Positions 15,578 to 25,247 of a stretch of DNA of 64,000 bases are shown here, piece after piece. Origin of the DNA: Chitinasiproducens palmae (lineage in GTDB: Bacteria; Pseudomonadota; Gammaproteobacteria; Burkholderiales; Burkholderiaceae); assembly GCF_900095735.1 (NCBI RefSeq), contig NZ_FNLO01000006.1, positions 62,001 through 126,000 of the forward strand, read 5' to 3'. Numbering within the stretch: position 1 is the first letter of the stretch; every line of letters starts with the position of its first letter. The translations under genes and the position numbers were made by a program. The notes beneath the pieces are model-generated. The model was not told the DNA's origin, did no database searches, and was given only the letters and a program-made list of their open reading frames with translations.

Positions 15578-17197
15578 TCAGCTCACGACGGATGGGTCGC
15601 CATCGGCCAGCGCCGCTGCCGCGCTGGCCTCGTGCGGTTCGAACAGACGCGCGTCCATCAGCGGCAGCGGGTCGAGGATGCGGGCGGGCGCGAAGCCCAT
15701 CTGACCAAGCACGTCGCGGCGCACGTCGATGCCTGGCGCGACTTCGCTCAATACCAGACCCTCGGACCCGACCTCGAAGACCGCGCGCTCGGTCACGATG
15801 AGCGCGCTCTGACCGGCCCGGACGCCGTCCTGCACCGCGTACGTGATGCTCTGCGCGGTGTCGACGAACTTGCTCACCTTGCCCTCGCGCCGGATGGTCG
15901 CGCGTCCGCCGGCATAGTCGACGTCCAGGCCGCCTGTGGTGAAGCTGCCGGTGAAGACCAATCGTTCGGCGTTGGCCGCGATGTCGGTGAAGCCGCCCGC
16001 GCCGGGATTGGCCCTGCCGAACTTGCTGACGTTGACGTGCCCGCGCGCGTCGTACTCGGCGAAAGCCAGCGCCGCGAAGCGGCAGAGGCCGCCGTCGATC
16101 ACGTCGAACTGCTGCAGACCATCGAGCAGCGCGGTCGGGTGCAGGTTTGCCGAGAACTGCCAGCCGTTCATCACGATGCCGCCATATGAGCCGTGCTCGG
16201 TCGTGAACCAGTAATCCTCCGAGCCCGTCTGTGCATCGATCAACCCTTGCTCGGCCATGATCAGCGGAATATCGGCCGCCGCGCCGAAGCCGAAGATGCC
16301 CAGCTCGCGCTTGCGAACCTCGCGCGCCGCGCGTCGCGCGATCACCTTGTCAGGACCGAACGGCAGCACCGGGAATGCGTGTCGATCCGCCTGCGGCACG
16401 AGATAGTTTCGGTCGTACGGCACGTCGGTGGTCATCATCATGTCGGCATCGACGACGATCGCATCGACGAAGTTGCCTGGCAGGCGCACGCTCGTCGCGG
16501 GCCGACTGCCGCGCGGCACGATCCGCCGCACCTGCGCAATCACGCGTCCCTGGCTCGCCTTCGCGGCCAGCGCCAGCGCGAGTCCCGCCGATACCAAGGG
16601 CTCGTCCTCAAAGGAGAGGTTGCCGAACTCGTCTGCGCTGCTGGCCCGGATGATCGCGACGTCGAGCGGCCAGGTCGGATAGAACAGGCAGGTCTCATCA
16701 CCCAACTGGAGCCGCTGGATCAGATCGTCCTCGCAACGCGCAGTGAATTTCCCGCCGCCGTGCTTGGGGTCCGCATAGGTGCCGACGCCGACGCGCGTAA
16801 CGTAGCCGGGACTGCGGCGCGCCACCTCGCGCAGCCAGTGCATCGACGCCCCGATCGGCCAGGAATACGCCTCGATGCGATTCTCCTGGATCAAGCGCAT
16901 CAAGGCTGGCCTTTCGCCGGTACGCGGATCGACCGGATTGATGTAGGACCCCGAAACGATCCGTTTCATCAAACCTTCCTTCGCCACGTGGTCCATGCCC
17001 TTGATGCCGACCGCGTCGCCCGTGCCGCAGGGGAAGTAGAAGGTCAGGTTGCGCGGCGCGCCGGTCTGCTCGAAGCGTCGCCCCAGCGCGCTCAGGGTGG
17101 CATCGGGCACCACCCAGCCGATCACCCCGACCGAGGCGACGGTCTGGCCATCGCGTATCGAGGCGACTGCTTGTTCGGCCGTAACGATCTTGCTCAT
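15578..17197 (-). CDS. Fused acyl-CoA:carboxylate CoA-transferase (YdiF/Pct type)
   Basis: A 539-residue family I CoA-transferase with alpha and beta halves fused, the layout of propionate CoA-transferase and YdiF. The beginning MSKIVTAEQAVASIRDGQTVAS is the alpha-subunit opening. The segment WFTTEHGSYGG near residue 340 has the Glu expected to form the glutamyl-CoA intermediate. It would activate an organic acid using acetyl- or succinyl-CoA. Its ATG overlaps the stop of the upstream enoyl-CoA hydratase gene by 4 bp, so the two are translationally coupled. The exact acyl group is unknown. Confidence 0.87.
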   Translation of the reverse strand: MSKIVTAEQAVASIRDGQTVASVGVIGWVVPDATLSALGRRFEQTGAPRNLTFYFPCGTGDAVGIKGMDHVAKEGLMKRIVSGSYINPVDPRTGERPALMRLIQENRIEAYSWPIGASMHWLREVARRSPGYVTRVGVGTYADPKHGGGKFTARCEDDLIQRLQLGDETCLFYPTWPLDVAIIRASSADEFGNLSFEDEPLVSAGLALALAAKASQGRVIAQVRRIVPRGSRPATSVRLPGNFVDAIVVDADMMMTTDVPYDRNYLVPQADRHAFPVLPFGPDKVIARRAAREVRKRELGIFGFGAAADIPLIMAEQGLIDAQTGSEDYWFTTEHGSYGGIVMNGWQFSANLHPTALLDGLQQFDVIDGGLCRFAALAFAEYDARGHVNVSKFGRANPGAGGFTDIAANAERLVFTGSFTTGGLDVDYAGGRATIRREGKVSKFVDTAQSITYAVQDGVRAGQSALIVTERAVFEVGSEGLVLSEVAPGIDVRRDVLGQMGFAPARILDPLPLMDARLFEPHEASAAAALADGDPSVVS

Positions 17198-17934
17198 TGT
17201 TTCACCATGAATTTCCGAAGGGTTGTCTGCGCGGCGCTGCCGCGGCAGTCGTCGGCGAAATAGCGCGCCGCGAGCACGTCGAGTCGTTCGCCATCGAGGC
17301 TGGTGAACGGCGCGAAGAAACGCTTGGTCGACGCGACGGCCTGCGCCGGCAGCGCGGCAAGGCGTTCCGCGAGCGCCAGAGCCTCGCCGAGCGCGCGGCC
17401 GTCATCGGCCAGAACATCGACCAGGCCGAGAGCCTCCGCTCGCCGACCGTCGATCGGCACATCGCCCCACACCAGGCGGCGCGCCTGTGCGGGACTCACG
17501 CGCGTCAACAATGCCTGCAATCCCCACGGCGGCAGCCAGCCGTTGGCCACCTCCGGCAAGTGCCAGCGCGCGTCCGCGGCGCTCACCACCAGATCGCAGG
17601 AGATGGCGAGGATGAAGCCGCCGCCCAGCGCGAAGCCTTCCACGGCGGCGATCACAGGCTTCGACAGACTGCCGATACGGCGTGCAATACGTGCGGTTTC
17701 AAGCTCGTGTTCGCACATGCCGTCGATCGACAGCGCGCCCAGTTCCTTCAGGTCGCTGCCGGCGCAGAACGCCGGCGGCGCGCCCGACAGCACGACGGCC
17801 TTGACCTCGGCGTCGCGCTCGGCGGCTTCGAGGGCGGCCAGCAACTGGCGCATGGTTTCCGCACCAAGCGCATTGCGCCGCTCCGGACGGTCGTTGATCA
17901 GATGGCGGACGTGGCCGATAGTGTCGATCTTCAA
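17194..17934 (-). CDS. Enoyl-CoA hydratase/isomerase family protein
   Basis: A 246-residue crotonase-fold protein. PPAFCAGSDLKELGAL and VEGFALGGGFILAISCDLV supply the two oxyanion-hole segments, and LPEVANGWLPPWG is the region carrying the usual catalytic acid. The probable start is TTG at 17934-17932, preceded by GGGAG; the first in-frame ATG would remove the first beta strand. It follows the FAD oxidoreductase by 10 bp and overlaps the CoA-transferase by 4 bp. It may hydrate, isomerise or cleave the CoA ester formed by that transferase. Confidence 0.87.
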   Translation of the reverse strand: MKIDTIGHVRHLINDRPERRNALGAETMRQLLAALEAAERDAEVKAVVLSGAPPAFCAGSDLKELGALSIDGMCEHELETARIARRIGSLSKPVIAAVEGFALGGGFILAISCDLVVSAADARWHLPEVANGWLPPWGLQALLTRVSPAQARRLVWGDVPIDGRRAEALGLVDVLADDGRALGEALALAERLAALPAQAVASTKRFFAPFTSLDGERLDVLAARYFADDCRGSAAQTTLRKFMVKQ

Positions 17935-17944
17935 GTGTGTCTCC

Positions 17945-19291
17945 CTAGTTGATGGCGGCACCGTCACGCCGCAGCGCATCGCGCACCGCCGCGGCGTCCA
18001 CCGCGCGTGGCTGCCGTCGGTCGCGTACCGCCAGCGCCGCGGCATGACCGATAGCCTGACCGTATGAAAAGCATTGCGCGGTGACCCGCGCCGAAGCGAC
18101 CGCCTCGTGCTCCGCCGAGAGGCAGCGGCCGGCCACCAACAGGCCCTCGCCTGCGGTCGGTACGAAGCAGCCGTACGGCACCGTGTAGTAGTCGTCGAGA
18201 ATCCACTCGACCTTCGGCCGGTCGCCGGCGTGCAATTCGATCGGCCAGGGCGAGCGGGCGATGCCATCGTCGAACTTGCGGGCGGCAACCACGTCGGCGT
18301 TGAGCAGGCGCGCGGTGCCTTGCACCTGCCGGCTCTGACGGATGCCAACCTGGACACCGGTGTCATTGACGAACGCTTGTTCGCAGCCGACCAGATGGTC
18401 GCGGATGAACGCGGCATACGCGTGTACCTGGCGCCGTCCCTCGATCTCGGCCTCGGTGAAGTCGGCGAAACGCAGCGGATCCAGTTCACGTCCGTCCGCA
18501 CCGGTGATGCGTGTGCAGTTGCAGAGCAGTTCGCCGGGCCGCGTGGTGGGAAACAGCCAAACCTTGCTGCGCGGCAGCGGCCTGCCCGCGGCCTGCGCAC
18601 GGCGCAGCGCCGCCGACACGGCCTCTCCCATGATCGTGTCGTCGCCGTATTCGGCCCGGAAACGGGCGACGTCGACGCCCAGCAGCCGGAAGATCATCGT
18701 CGGATTCTGCACGTGCCCGTCGTCGCCGACGAAGCTGCCCAACCCCGCCATCGCGACCACATCGGCATCGCCGCTCGCATCGACAGTGATGGCAGCCTCG
18801 ATGTCGACGCGGCCCTGTTTGGTCCAGGCGGATACGCCAGCGATACGGTCGCCGTCCAGCAGCACGCGCGTGGCCAGCGCGTGGTAGATCACCGTGACAC
18901 CCTCCGCGGCCAGCAGATCGTCCGCCGTGTCACGCCAGATCAACGGGTCGTGTACCCGGGTCCAGGTCCGTCCGTAGCGCACCGGCGGCGCGATGCCGCC
19001 ACGTGCGTCCAGCGCCCGCACGAATTCGTCGGCGAACCCGAACACGACCTGCTCAGGCCTTGCGCCGGCACGCTCGGTGGCGAGGTACAGGCCGCACACC
19101 GTGCCAGACAGCCCAGCCACCGCGCCGCCGCCACAAAAGCCGTACTTCTCAAGCAAGGTGACCTGCAAGCCCTGACGCCGCGCGGTCGCGGCCGCCGCGA
19201 CGCCGGCCGCACCGCCGCCGACCACAAGCACGTCCGAAACCCGCCGAAGCGCCGGACGGCGATCCACATCTTCGAAATTCATAATGTTCAT
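17945..19291 (-). CDS. FAD-dependent oxidoreductase (FAD_oxidored / PF12831-like)
   Basis: A 448-residue flavoprotein with an N-terminal dinucleotide motif, DVLVVGGGAAGVAAAATARRQG, then LLEKYGFCGGGAVAGL. The C-terminal FAD-closing segment reads GCFVPTAGEGLLVAGRCLS. Its overall form suits dehydrogenation or reduction of a carboxylate. It is the first gene of the operon and its promoter region faces the GntR gene. Two ATGs, at 19291 and 19282, are possible; if the first is used, the palindrome at 19289-19306 begins at the start codon. The substrate is not identifiable. Confidence 0.82.
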   Translation of the reverse strand: MNIMNFEDVDRRPALRRVSDVLVVGGGAAGVAAAATARRQGLQVTLLEKYGFCGGGAVAGLSGTVCGLYLATERAGARPEQVVFGFADEFVRALDARGGIAPPVRYGRTWTRVHDPLIWRDTADDLLAAEGVTVIYHALATRVLLDGDRIAGVSAWTKQGRVDIEAAITVDASGDADVVAMAGLGSFVGDDGHVQNPTMIFRLLGVDVARFRAEYGDDTIMGEAVSAALRRAQAAGRPLPRSKVWLFPTTRPGELLCNCTRITGADGRELDPLRFADFTEAEIEGRRQVHAYAAFIRDHLVGCEQAFVNDTGVQVGIRQSRQVQGTARLLNADVVAARKFDDGIARSPWPIELHAGDRPKVEWILDDYYTVPYGCFVPTAGEGLLVAGRCLSAEHEAVASARVTAQCFSYGQAIGHAAALAVRDRRQPRAVDAAAVRDALRRDGAAIN

Positions 19292-19306
19292 CTGATATGT
19301 CAGATG
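19289..19306. promoter_or_regulatory. Palindromic operator candidate, probable GntR site
   Basis: CATCTGA-TATG-TCAGATG is a perfect 7-bp inverted repeat with a 4-base centre. It overlaps the first possible start codon of the FAD oxidoreductase and faces the divergent GntR gene. The size and symmetry fit an FCD-type GntR operator. Confidence 0.5.
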
Positions 19307-19650
19307 ACGACAGGCTACCGACTATACGTTTTTCAGTCAACGACCGGACCCTGCGTGTTTACCCCATGGGCCCCGCGAGCCGGTACACGGCGGAAGCGCG
19401 CTGTGACGCACGGACCGTGCTGCCGCCGACCCGCGGTTGGACGAGAAGCCCGCCCTGCCCGCTAAGCGGGCCTAAGCGGCGCTGAGCGGCACGTTTCGGC
19501 ATCGAGACACGCTGCCCCACGACGATCCACATTGCGACGCATTCGACATTGCTCCGGGCGCAGGACAGCGCCCCCGCGGCGGACCTGTCGAGCGTCTCGC
19601 TGGCGCCTGGATCGGCGGCGGCCCCGGCGACACCGGCCGCGCCTGGTTTC

Positions 19651-20391
19651 ATGTGTACTATTCGACTTAACCTGAACAGCCGAAGCGAATCCGCTCCCGC
19701 AGTGATCAAGAAGAACAGCGCACCCACCGCCTCGCCGGAAGCCGAGGCCGCCGAACCCAAGGCCGAGTACGCCTATCGGCGCCTGGAAGAAATGATCGTC
19801 ACGCGCCAGTTGCCACCCGGCGCCCTTGTCTCGGAAGTCCAGCTGGCCAGCGAACTGGCGCTCGGGCGCACGCCGGTGCGCGAGGCGCTTGCCCGCCTGC
19901 AGCATGTCGGTTTCGTGAAAACCCATCCGCGCCGCGGCACGCTGGTCTCCGGCGTCGACGTGCGTCAGCAACTAGAGTTGCTGGAGGTGCGGCGGGTCCT
20001 GGAACAGTTGATGGTCGTGTCAGCGTGCTCACGCGCGACGCCTGGCGAGCGCGCACAAATGCAGCGTCTCGCCGCGGAAATCGTCGCAGCGGCCGACAGC
20101 GGCGATGTGCATGCTTACTTCCGCGTCAATCGCGCGATCCACGACATCGAAGTTGCCGCCGCGCACAATTCGATGCTGGCCAACACGATGGAAATCATCC
20201 ATGCGCAGTCACGTCGCTTCTGGTACGTCCATGTGCAACAGAGCGGCGCGTTCAAGGAGGGCGCGGCGCGGCATGCTGCGGTCCTCGACGCAATCGTCGG
20301 CGGCCACGAAACCGAGGCGAGCGACGGTGCCGCGCAACTGCTGCTCTTTCTGGACCGCCTGACGCGCTCGGCCATCGAGTCGTTCAGATAG
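19651..20391 (+). CDS. GntR-family regulator, FCD (FadR-type) subfamily
   Basis: A winged-helix DNA-binding domain (YAYRRLEEMIVTRQLPPGALVSE then LGRTPVREALARLQHVGFV) is followed by an all-helical FCD ligand domain with the metal-binding pattern FRVNRAIHDIEVAAAHN. About 246 residues from ATG 19651; GTG 19702 is an equally plausible start and would give 229. It is divergent from the FAD oxidoreductase/ECH/CoA-transferase/MFS operon, which it probably represses until the substrate or its CoA ester binds. Confidence 0.87.
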   Translation: MCTIRLNLNSRSESAPAVIKKNSAPTASPEAEAAEPKAEYAYRRLEEMIVTRQLPPGALVSEVQLASELALGRTPVREALARLQHVGFVKTHPRRGTLVSGVDVRQQLELLEVRRVLEQLMVVSACSRATPGERAQMQRLAAEIVAAADSGDVHAYFRVNRAIHDIEVAAAHNSMLANTMEIIHAQSRRFWYVHVQQSGAFKEGAARHAAVLDAIVGGHETEASDGAAQLLLFLDRLTRSAIESFR

Positions 20392-20723
20392 CGTTGCCCG
20401 AGCGTTTCCCCGCGACGCTGGCTCGCGGCCCGCGTCCAGGTGCGTGACCGAGCCACGCCTGTCCGACACCGCGGGACGCTGGCCAACGCTCGCGTGATTC
20501 AGCGTCCGGCCGGCGACGCGTCGCCTCCTGTCGGACCTGGCGGCACGATCGTCTCGCCCGCCGCTTGACGGCCCACTGATGCGCGGCATGCCGCCATAGC
20601 GGTCGGCCAGTCGAGCCGTCGAGCCGTCAGGCCGGCTCCCTAATGGCGCCAACGGCGCGCGGACGGGGATGAGGCGCAGCGGCGATGCAGTTACAGAATG
20701 ACAATTTAACCATCCCCAAAATT
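20392..20723. other. Intergenic region upstream of the heme receptor
   Basis: No gene recognised. It is GC-rich for the first 280 bases, then becomes markedly AT-rich from about 20690, where the heme receptor promoter and Fur site lie. Confidence 0.45.
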
Positions 20724-20742
20724 GAAACTGATTCTCATTACC
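20724..20742. promoter_or_regulatory. Fur box
   Basis: GAAACTGATTCTCATTACC matches 14 of 19 positions of the Fur consensus GATAATGATAATCATTATC. It lies 78 bp before the TonB-dependent heme receptor start, in a locally AT-rich patch. Confidence 0.75.
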
Positions 20743-20819
20743 AATAACGTGCAGGCTTGCGCCGACGCCAGGGGCGACTTCGCATCGCGTCGGGATACTC
20801 ACGCATCACTTGCTACGTC

Positions 20820-23120
20820 ATGCTTAGTAATCGCTTCCACGCCAGGCACGGCTTCTCCTTCGCAACACTCGCGGCACTGACCTCGCTGCCGTTTTCCACT
20901 TCCACTGCCGCCGAAACACCGCCAACGCCCCATCCAGACAGCACAACCGCAACGGTACAACCGGCACTGGCTCGGCGTTCCGGCGCGGCTGCGCAGGTCT
21001 CGGCGCGACTCGACCCGGTCACGGTCACCGCAACCCGCATGGAGACCCCCGAGAGCCGCACGCCTGCAAGCCTCTCGGTCATCGATGCCGAGACCCTGGC
21101 GCAATACCAGTCGCAGGATCTCAAGAATGCGTTGCGCTACGAGCCGTCGGTCAGCGTGCGCCATGCCAGCTACCGGCCAGCTTCCGCCGCGGGCGGCGGC
21201 GGGCGCGACGGCAATGCCGGCGTCAATATCCGTGGACTCGAAGGCAATCGCGTTCTGTTGATGGAAGACGGCGTACGACTGCCGTACGGCTTTACCTTCG
21301 GACCGCTCGAGGCCGGGCGCGGCGACTATGCCGACATCGCCACGCTATCGCGCATCGAAGTACTGCGCGGGCCCGCCTCGACGCTCTACGGTAGCGACGG
21401 ACTGACTGGCGCAGTCAACTTCGTCACTCGCACGCCTGCCGAATTGCTCGCGATCCATGGCAAGTCGTCGTATGCGGCATTGGGCGCCGGCTATGACTCG
21501 CTGGACCGCAGCGTCGGCGCAACCGTCTCTCTAGCCGGCGGCAACGACCGCATACAGGCGATGGTGATCGCCGACGGCAGGCGCGGCCACGAACGCCGCA
21601 ACAAGGGCGACGACAACTCCGCAAGTACCGCGCGTACCGCCCCCAACCCGCAGGACACGTATGCAGAGACCCTTCTCGGCAAGTTGGTGTTGACGCCTGG
21701 GCGACAGGACACGGTCACGTTGACCGCGGAAACCGTCAGGCGCCGGCTGAACAGCGATGTACTCTCCGCGGTACGGCCGCCGACAACGCTCGCGCTCATC
21801 GGCAACGACCGTCTGGAGCGCAATCGCTACAGCGTGCGCTACGACCGCCGCGACCCGGACACGCCCTGGCTACAGCGTGCGCACATGCAGCTGTATCTGC
21901 AGGACGCGTCGCAGCGGCAATACGCGTTCGAGACGCGGGGCCGCGCCGCTTCGCGCTCACGCGTTGGGCGTTACGACGAGCGGACGCTCGGCGGCAGCGT
22001 GCTGGCGGAGAGCCGCTTTGTTACCGGTGCGCTTGCTCACACGCTGGTCTACGGTGCCGACGGCAGCGTGGACAGGATCACCAACCTGCGTGACGGCACT
22101 GTGCCTGGTGTCGGCGAGCCGCCATTTCCGAACAAGGCATTTCCGGACACCGACTATGTTCTGTTCGGCGCCTTCCTGCAGGATAGCGTGCGATACGGCG
22201 CGCTCGCCGTGACGCCCGGTCTGCGCTTCGACGTCTACCGACTGAATGTGTCAACCGGCGATCCGCGCTTCGTCGGCGACGCCGTGCCGTCGCACGCCAG
22301 CACCGTTTCGCCTCGCCTGACCGTGCAGTACGAATGGGCGCCCACGGCGATGGTGTATGTGCAATACGCACGAGGCTTCCGGGCGCCGTCGCCGGATCAG
22401 GTGAACAACAGCTTCGCCAATCCGCTGTTCGGCTACACGACGATCGGCAACCCGCATCTGAAGCCGGAAACCAGCGACGCGGTCGAACTCGGCGTGCGTG
22501 GCCGCCTTGGCACGGGCGCCGGTCCGCTGCACTACCAGGCAGCGGTGTTCGCGGGGAATTATCACGACTTCATCAGCCAACGCGTGGTGCGCGGCAGCGG
22601 GCGGCCGGGCGATCCGATGGTCTTCCAGAACGTGAACGTCGCGCGCGCCCGGCTGCACGGATTGGAGGGACGGGTCGAGTGGCTGCTGCCACGCAGCGTC
22701 ACGTTCAAAGCCGCGATGGCCTTCACGCGCGGCACGGTGCGCAGCGACGACGGGAAGGCGCAGCCGTTGGACACCGTCAATCCGTTGACAGCAGTCTTAG
22801 GCCTGCGCTACGAACCGTCGACGCGTTGGTTCGCGCAAGCCGACGTCCTGTTCCAGGCGGCGAAGCGGGCATCGGACGTCACCGCGAAAAGCTGCGCGGG
22901 CCAGGACTGCTTCCTGCCGCCCAGCTCGATGGTGGTCGATCTGCACGCCGGCTACCGCTTCAGCCAACACGTCGTGGGCTATGTCGGCATCGACAACCTG
23001 TTCGATCGGCGGTATTGGACGTGGTCCGACGTGCGCGGCATTGCCGAGACGTCGGCAGTCACCCGCGCGTACACGGCGCCGGGACGGAGCGTGTCGGTGA
23101 GCCTGAAGGTCGACTTCTGA
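20820..23120 (+). CDS. TonB-dependent heme/hemoglobin receptor (BhuR/HmuR type)
   Basis: A 766-residue outer membrane receptor. The N-terminus MLSNRFHARHGFSFATLAALTSLPF is followed by an AAE site and looks like a signal peptide. The plug domain (about 70-200) begins after LDPVTVTATRM, the TonB box region, and includes IRGLEGNRVLLMEDGVRLPYG and IEVLRGPASTLYGSDGLTGAVNF. The barrel carries the FRAP and NPHLKPE motifs typical of heme receptors, and it ends YRFSQHVVGYVGIDNLFDRRYW...LKVDF with a terminal Phe. The Fur box upstream implies induction under iron limitation. No heme ABC transporter genes are adjacent in the window. Confidence 0.9.
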   Translation: MLSNRFHARHGFSFATLAALTSLPFSTSTAAETPPTPHPDSTTATVQPALARRSGAAAQVSARLDPVTVTATRMETPESRTPASLSVIDAETLAQYQSQDLKNALRYEPSVSVRHASYRPASAAGGGGRDGNAGVNIRGLEGNRVLLMEDGVRLPYGFTFGPLEAGRGDYADIATLSRIEVLRGPASTLYGSDGLTGAVNFVTRTPAELLAIHGKSSYAALGAGYDSLDRSVGATVSLAGGNDRIQAMVIADGRRGHERRNKGDDNSASTARTAPNPQDTYAETLLGKLVLTPGRQDTVTLTAETVRRRLNSDVLSAVRPPTTLALIGNDRLERNRYSVRYDRRDPDTPWLQRAHMQLYLQDASQRQYAFETRGRAASRSRVGRYDERTLGGSVLAESRFVTGALAHTLVYGADGSVDRITNLRDGTVPGVGEPPFPNKAFPDTDYVLFGAFLQDSVRYGALAVTPGLRFDVYRLNVSTGDPRFVGDAVPSHASTVSPRLTVQYEWAPTAMVYVQYARGFRAPSPDQVNNSFANPLFGYTTIGNPHLKPETSDAVELGVRGRLGTGAGPLHYQAAVFAGNYHDFISQRVVRGSGRPGDPMVFQNVNVARARLHGLEGRVEWLLPRSVTFKAAMAFTRGTVRSDDGKAQPLDTVNPLTAVLGLRYEPSTRWFAQADVLFQAAKRASDVTAKSCAGQDCFLPPSSMVVDLHAGYRFSQHVVGYVGIDNLFDRRYWTWSDVRGIAETSAVTRAYTAPGRSVSVSLKVDF

Positions 23121-23193
23121 GCACGCGACCCGGCGACGCCTGAACGTCGCCTCTGGGCAGGCCGCGCATCGCGGTCCGTGCGAGAGCGCCTGC

Positions 23194-23222
23194 GCCGCGC
23201 GCGCAGGCTGCCAGCGCGCGGC
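23194..23222. terminator. GC-rich hairpin between convergent genes
   Basis: GCCGCGCGC at 23194-23202 pairs perfectly with GCGCGCGGC at 23214-23222 across an 11-base loop. It lies between the convergent stops of the heme receptor and the AhpD-like gene. No U-tract follows on either strand, so intrinsic termination would be weak. Confidence 0.35.
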
Positions 23223-23250
23223 GGCCGTGCCGAAACCTGCTCGGAAGCGC

Positions 23251-23868
23251 TCAGGCGTCCGGCGCATCCTCGAATGCGTCGACGACGTGCAGCGTGTGCG
23301 CATAGACGGCGCCGGCGCGCAGCACCACGACCAGCGCGTAGGCTTCGTCCAGCGCCGCCTCGGGTTGCCCGTTGGCCAGCGCCTGCCGGTGGAACAGTTG
23401 CCGGTTGGCTTCGTTCGACTGTGCGTAGGCGATGGCCGCGGCGGCCAGCCAGCGCAGGCCGGGTTCCAGCAGGTCATTGCCAAAGACTTGGCGCGCGAAA
23501 GCGAGGCGGGCATCGGCAATCGGCTTGCCAGCCACCGCGGCCTCGTCGACCGTAACCAGTTGCCCGGCCTCGATCGACACGTCGCTACTGCCCAACGCTT
23601 CGAGCACGGCGCTCAGATAGCTGAAGGCCAACGCCTCGTCGCGCGTTGCGCCCGTCTTGCGCGCGAGCGCGGCGTGATGCTCGATGCAGAATGCGCAGCG
23701 GGTGATCTGTGCAATGGCGACCGCGATCAGATGCTTGTCCTTCTCGCTCAACGCGCCGCTGCGCCACACCGGCGCGGACAGCGTGCGAAACGCCTTCGGG
23801 TCAGGGTGTTGCCGCTCGAGCGCGCCAACGATGCGCGCTTCCTGATCGTGATTACGCGGATGGCTCAT
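23251..23868 (-). CDS. AhpD/carboxymuconolactone decarboxylase-family protein
   Basis: A 205-residue protein with the AhpD-like core ITRCAFCIEHHAALARKTGATRDEAL. Its CxxC-like Cys pair and following His are the alkylhydroperoxidase active-site arrangement. A second half, roughly residues 105-200, looks like a degenerate copy without Cys. The start is supported by AAGGAG. It probably acts as a peroxidase or disulfide-relay protein. It precedes the MHS transporter orientation-wise only by tandem placement (27 bp gap), so they may be co-transcribed with the transporter first. Confidence 0.8.
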   Translation of the reverse strand: MSHPRNHDQEARIVGALERQHPDPKAFRTLSAPVWRSGALSEKDKHLIAVAIAQITRCAFCIEHHAALARKTGATRDEALAFSYLSAVLEALGSSDVSIEAGQLVTVDEAAVAGKPIADARLAFARQVFGNDLLEPGLRWLAAAAIAYAQSNEANRQLFHRQALANGQPEAALDEAYALVVVLRAGAVYAHTLHVVDAFEDAPDA

Positions 23869-23894
23869 CGGCCTGCCTCCTTGGTTCGTTGCGC

Positions 23895-25247
23895 TCAACG
23901 CGGGTCGGCAAGCGCGGCATCGCTGGCCGCGACGGGATCGGTGCGTCTGCCGAGTTGGCGCGCGGGATCGACGGCGGCGAACACGGCCAGCAGGCTCAAC
24001 ACTGCGAGCGCGGAAATGTAGGCGCAGATCAGCCATGGCGCACCGTCGCCGGCCGCGAACAGCCATGTCGCGACAAACGGTGTCAGCCCGCCGGAGAGCA
24101 GCGTGCCGATCTGATAGCCCAGCGAGATGCCACTGTAGCGCACCTCGACCGGGAACTGCTCGGCGAACCATGCCGCGCCGGGCGCGTAGATCGCTGCGTC
24201 GAACACCGCCAGTTCGATCGCGAACACCAGCGGCAGCCAACGCAGATCGCCGTGTTCGAGGAACCAGAAGAACGGCCAGACGAAGAGCCCGATGCCGACG
24301 ACCGCCCAGATGGCGGGCCGTCGACGGCCGATCCGATCCGACAGGGCGGCCCACAGCGGCGTGACCAGCACCGCGCACGCCGAGCCGACGATCACGGCGC
24401 TCAACGCGAAGGAAGCGCCCCCGCCCCGCTTCAGGTTGAGATAGCTGATCGCATAGGTGGTGACGATCGCGTACATGGCGGGCTGCACCAAGCGCAGACC
24501 GATCGTCACGAACAGCGCGCGGCGATGATGCCGGAACACGTCAGCGACGGGCAGCCGCCTGATCCTGCCCTCGGCCTTGGCGGCCTGGAAGGGCGCCGGC
24601 TCCTCGATCCGCAAGCGCACGAAGATGCCGACCGCAACCAGTACCACGCTGAACAGGAACGGCAGGCGCCAGCCCCAGGCGGCGAAGTCCGCCTCGGTCA
24701 AGGCACTGCGCACGCCGAGGAAGGTCGCGGAGGCCAGCAACATACCCGCCGCCGATCCCACCTGCGTGAAGGAACCGAGCAGGCCCCGCGAGCGGGGCCG
24801 CGCATGTTCGACCGACAGCAGCGACGCGCCGCCCCACTCGGCGCCGGTGGCTACACCTTGCAGAAGGCGGAGCACCACCAGCAAACCCGTTGCCCAGAGC
24901 CCCGCCTGCGCATAAGTGGGCAGCAGACCTGTCAGGACTGTCGCCACCCCCATCAGCATCAACGAAAACACCAGCACGCGCTTGCGTCCGACGCGATCGC
25001 CGAAATGCCCGGCGAGCACCGCGCCCAACGGTCGCGCGAAAAAGCCGACGCCATAGGCAGCGAAGGAACCGAGCAGCGCGGTGACCGGGTCGGTGGACGC
25101 CGGGAAGAAGGCCCGGCTGAAGATCAGCGCCGACGCGGTACTGTAGATGTAGAAGTCGTACCACTCGATGGTGGTGCCGAGGAAGGCCGCCAACCCGACT
25201 CGGGTGGCGGGCGCGGCTGGAGCGGCCGCGGCGGATGGGTTCGACAT
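23895..25247 (-). CDS. MFS transporter, metabolite:H+ symporter (MHS) family
   Basis: A 450-residue, 12-helix protein. LGTTIEWYDFYIYSTASALIF and AGHFGDRVGRKRVLVFSLMLMG are the signatures of the MHS family (ProP, ShiA, KgtP and citrate CitA). Substrates of this family are carboxylates, betaines or shikimate; the sequence does not decide which. A 27-bp gap to the AhpD-like gene downstream suggests one transcript. The Shine-Dalgarno sequence is weak (CGAGA). Confidence 0.85.
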   Translation of the reverse strand: MSNPSAAAAPAAPATRVGLAAFLGTTIEWYDFYIYSTASALIFSRAFFPASTDPVTALLGSFAAYGVGFFARPLGAVLAGHFGDRVGRKRVLVFSLMLMGVATVLTGLLPTYAQAGLWATGLLVVLRLLQGVATGAEWGGASLLSVEHARPRSRGLLGSFTQVGSAAGMLLASATFLGVRSALTEADFAAWGWRLPFLFSVVLVAVGIFVRLRIEEPAPFQAAKAEGRIRRLPVADVFRHHRRALFVTIGLRLVQPAMYAIVTTYAISYLNLKRGGGASFALSAVIVGSACAVLVTPLWAALSDRIGRRRPAIWAVVGIGLFVWPFFWFLEHGDLRWLPLVFAIELAVFDAAIYAPGAAWFAEQFPVEVRYSGISLGYQIGTLLSGGLTPFVATWLFAAGDGAPWLICAYISALAVLSLLAVFAAVDPARQLGRRTDPVAASDAALADPR

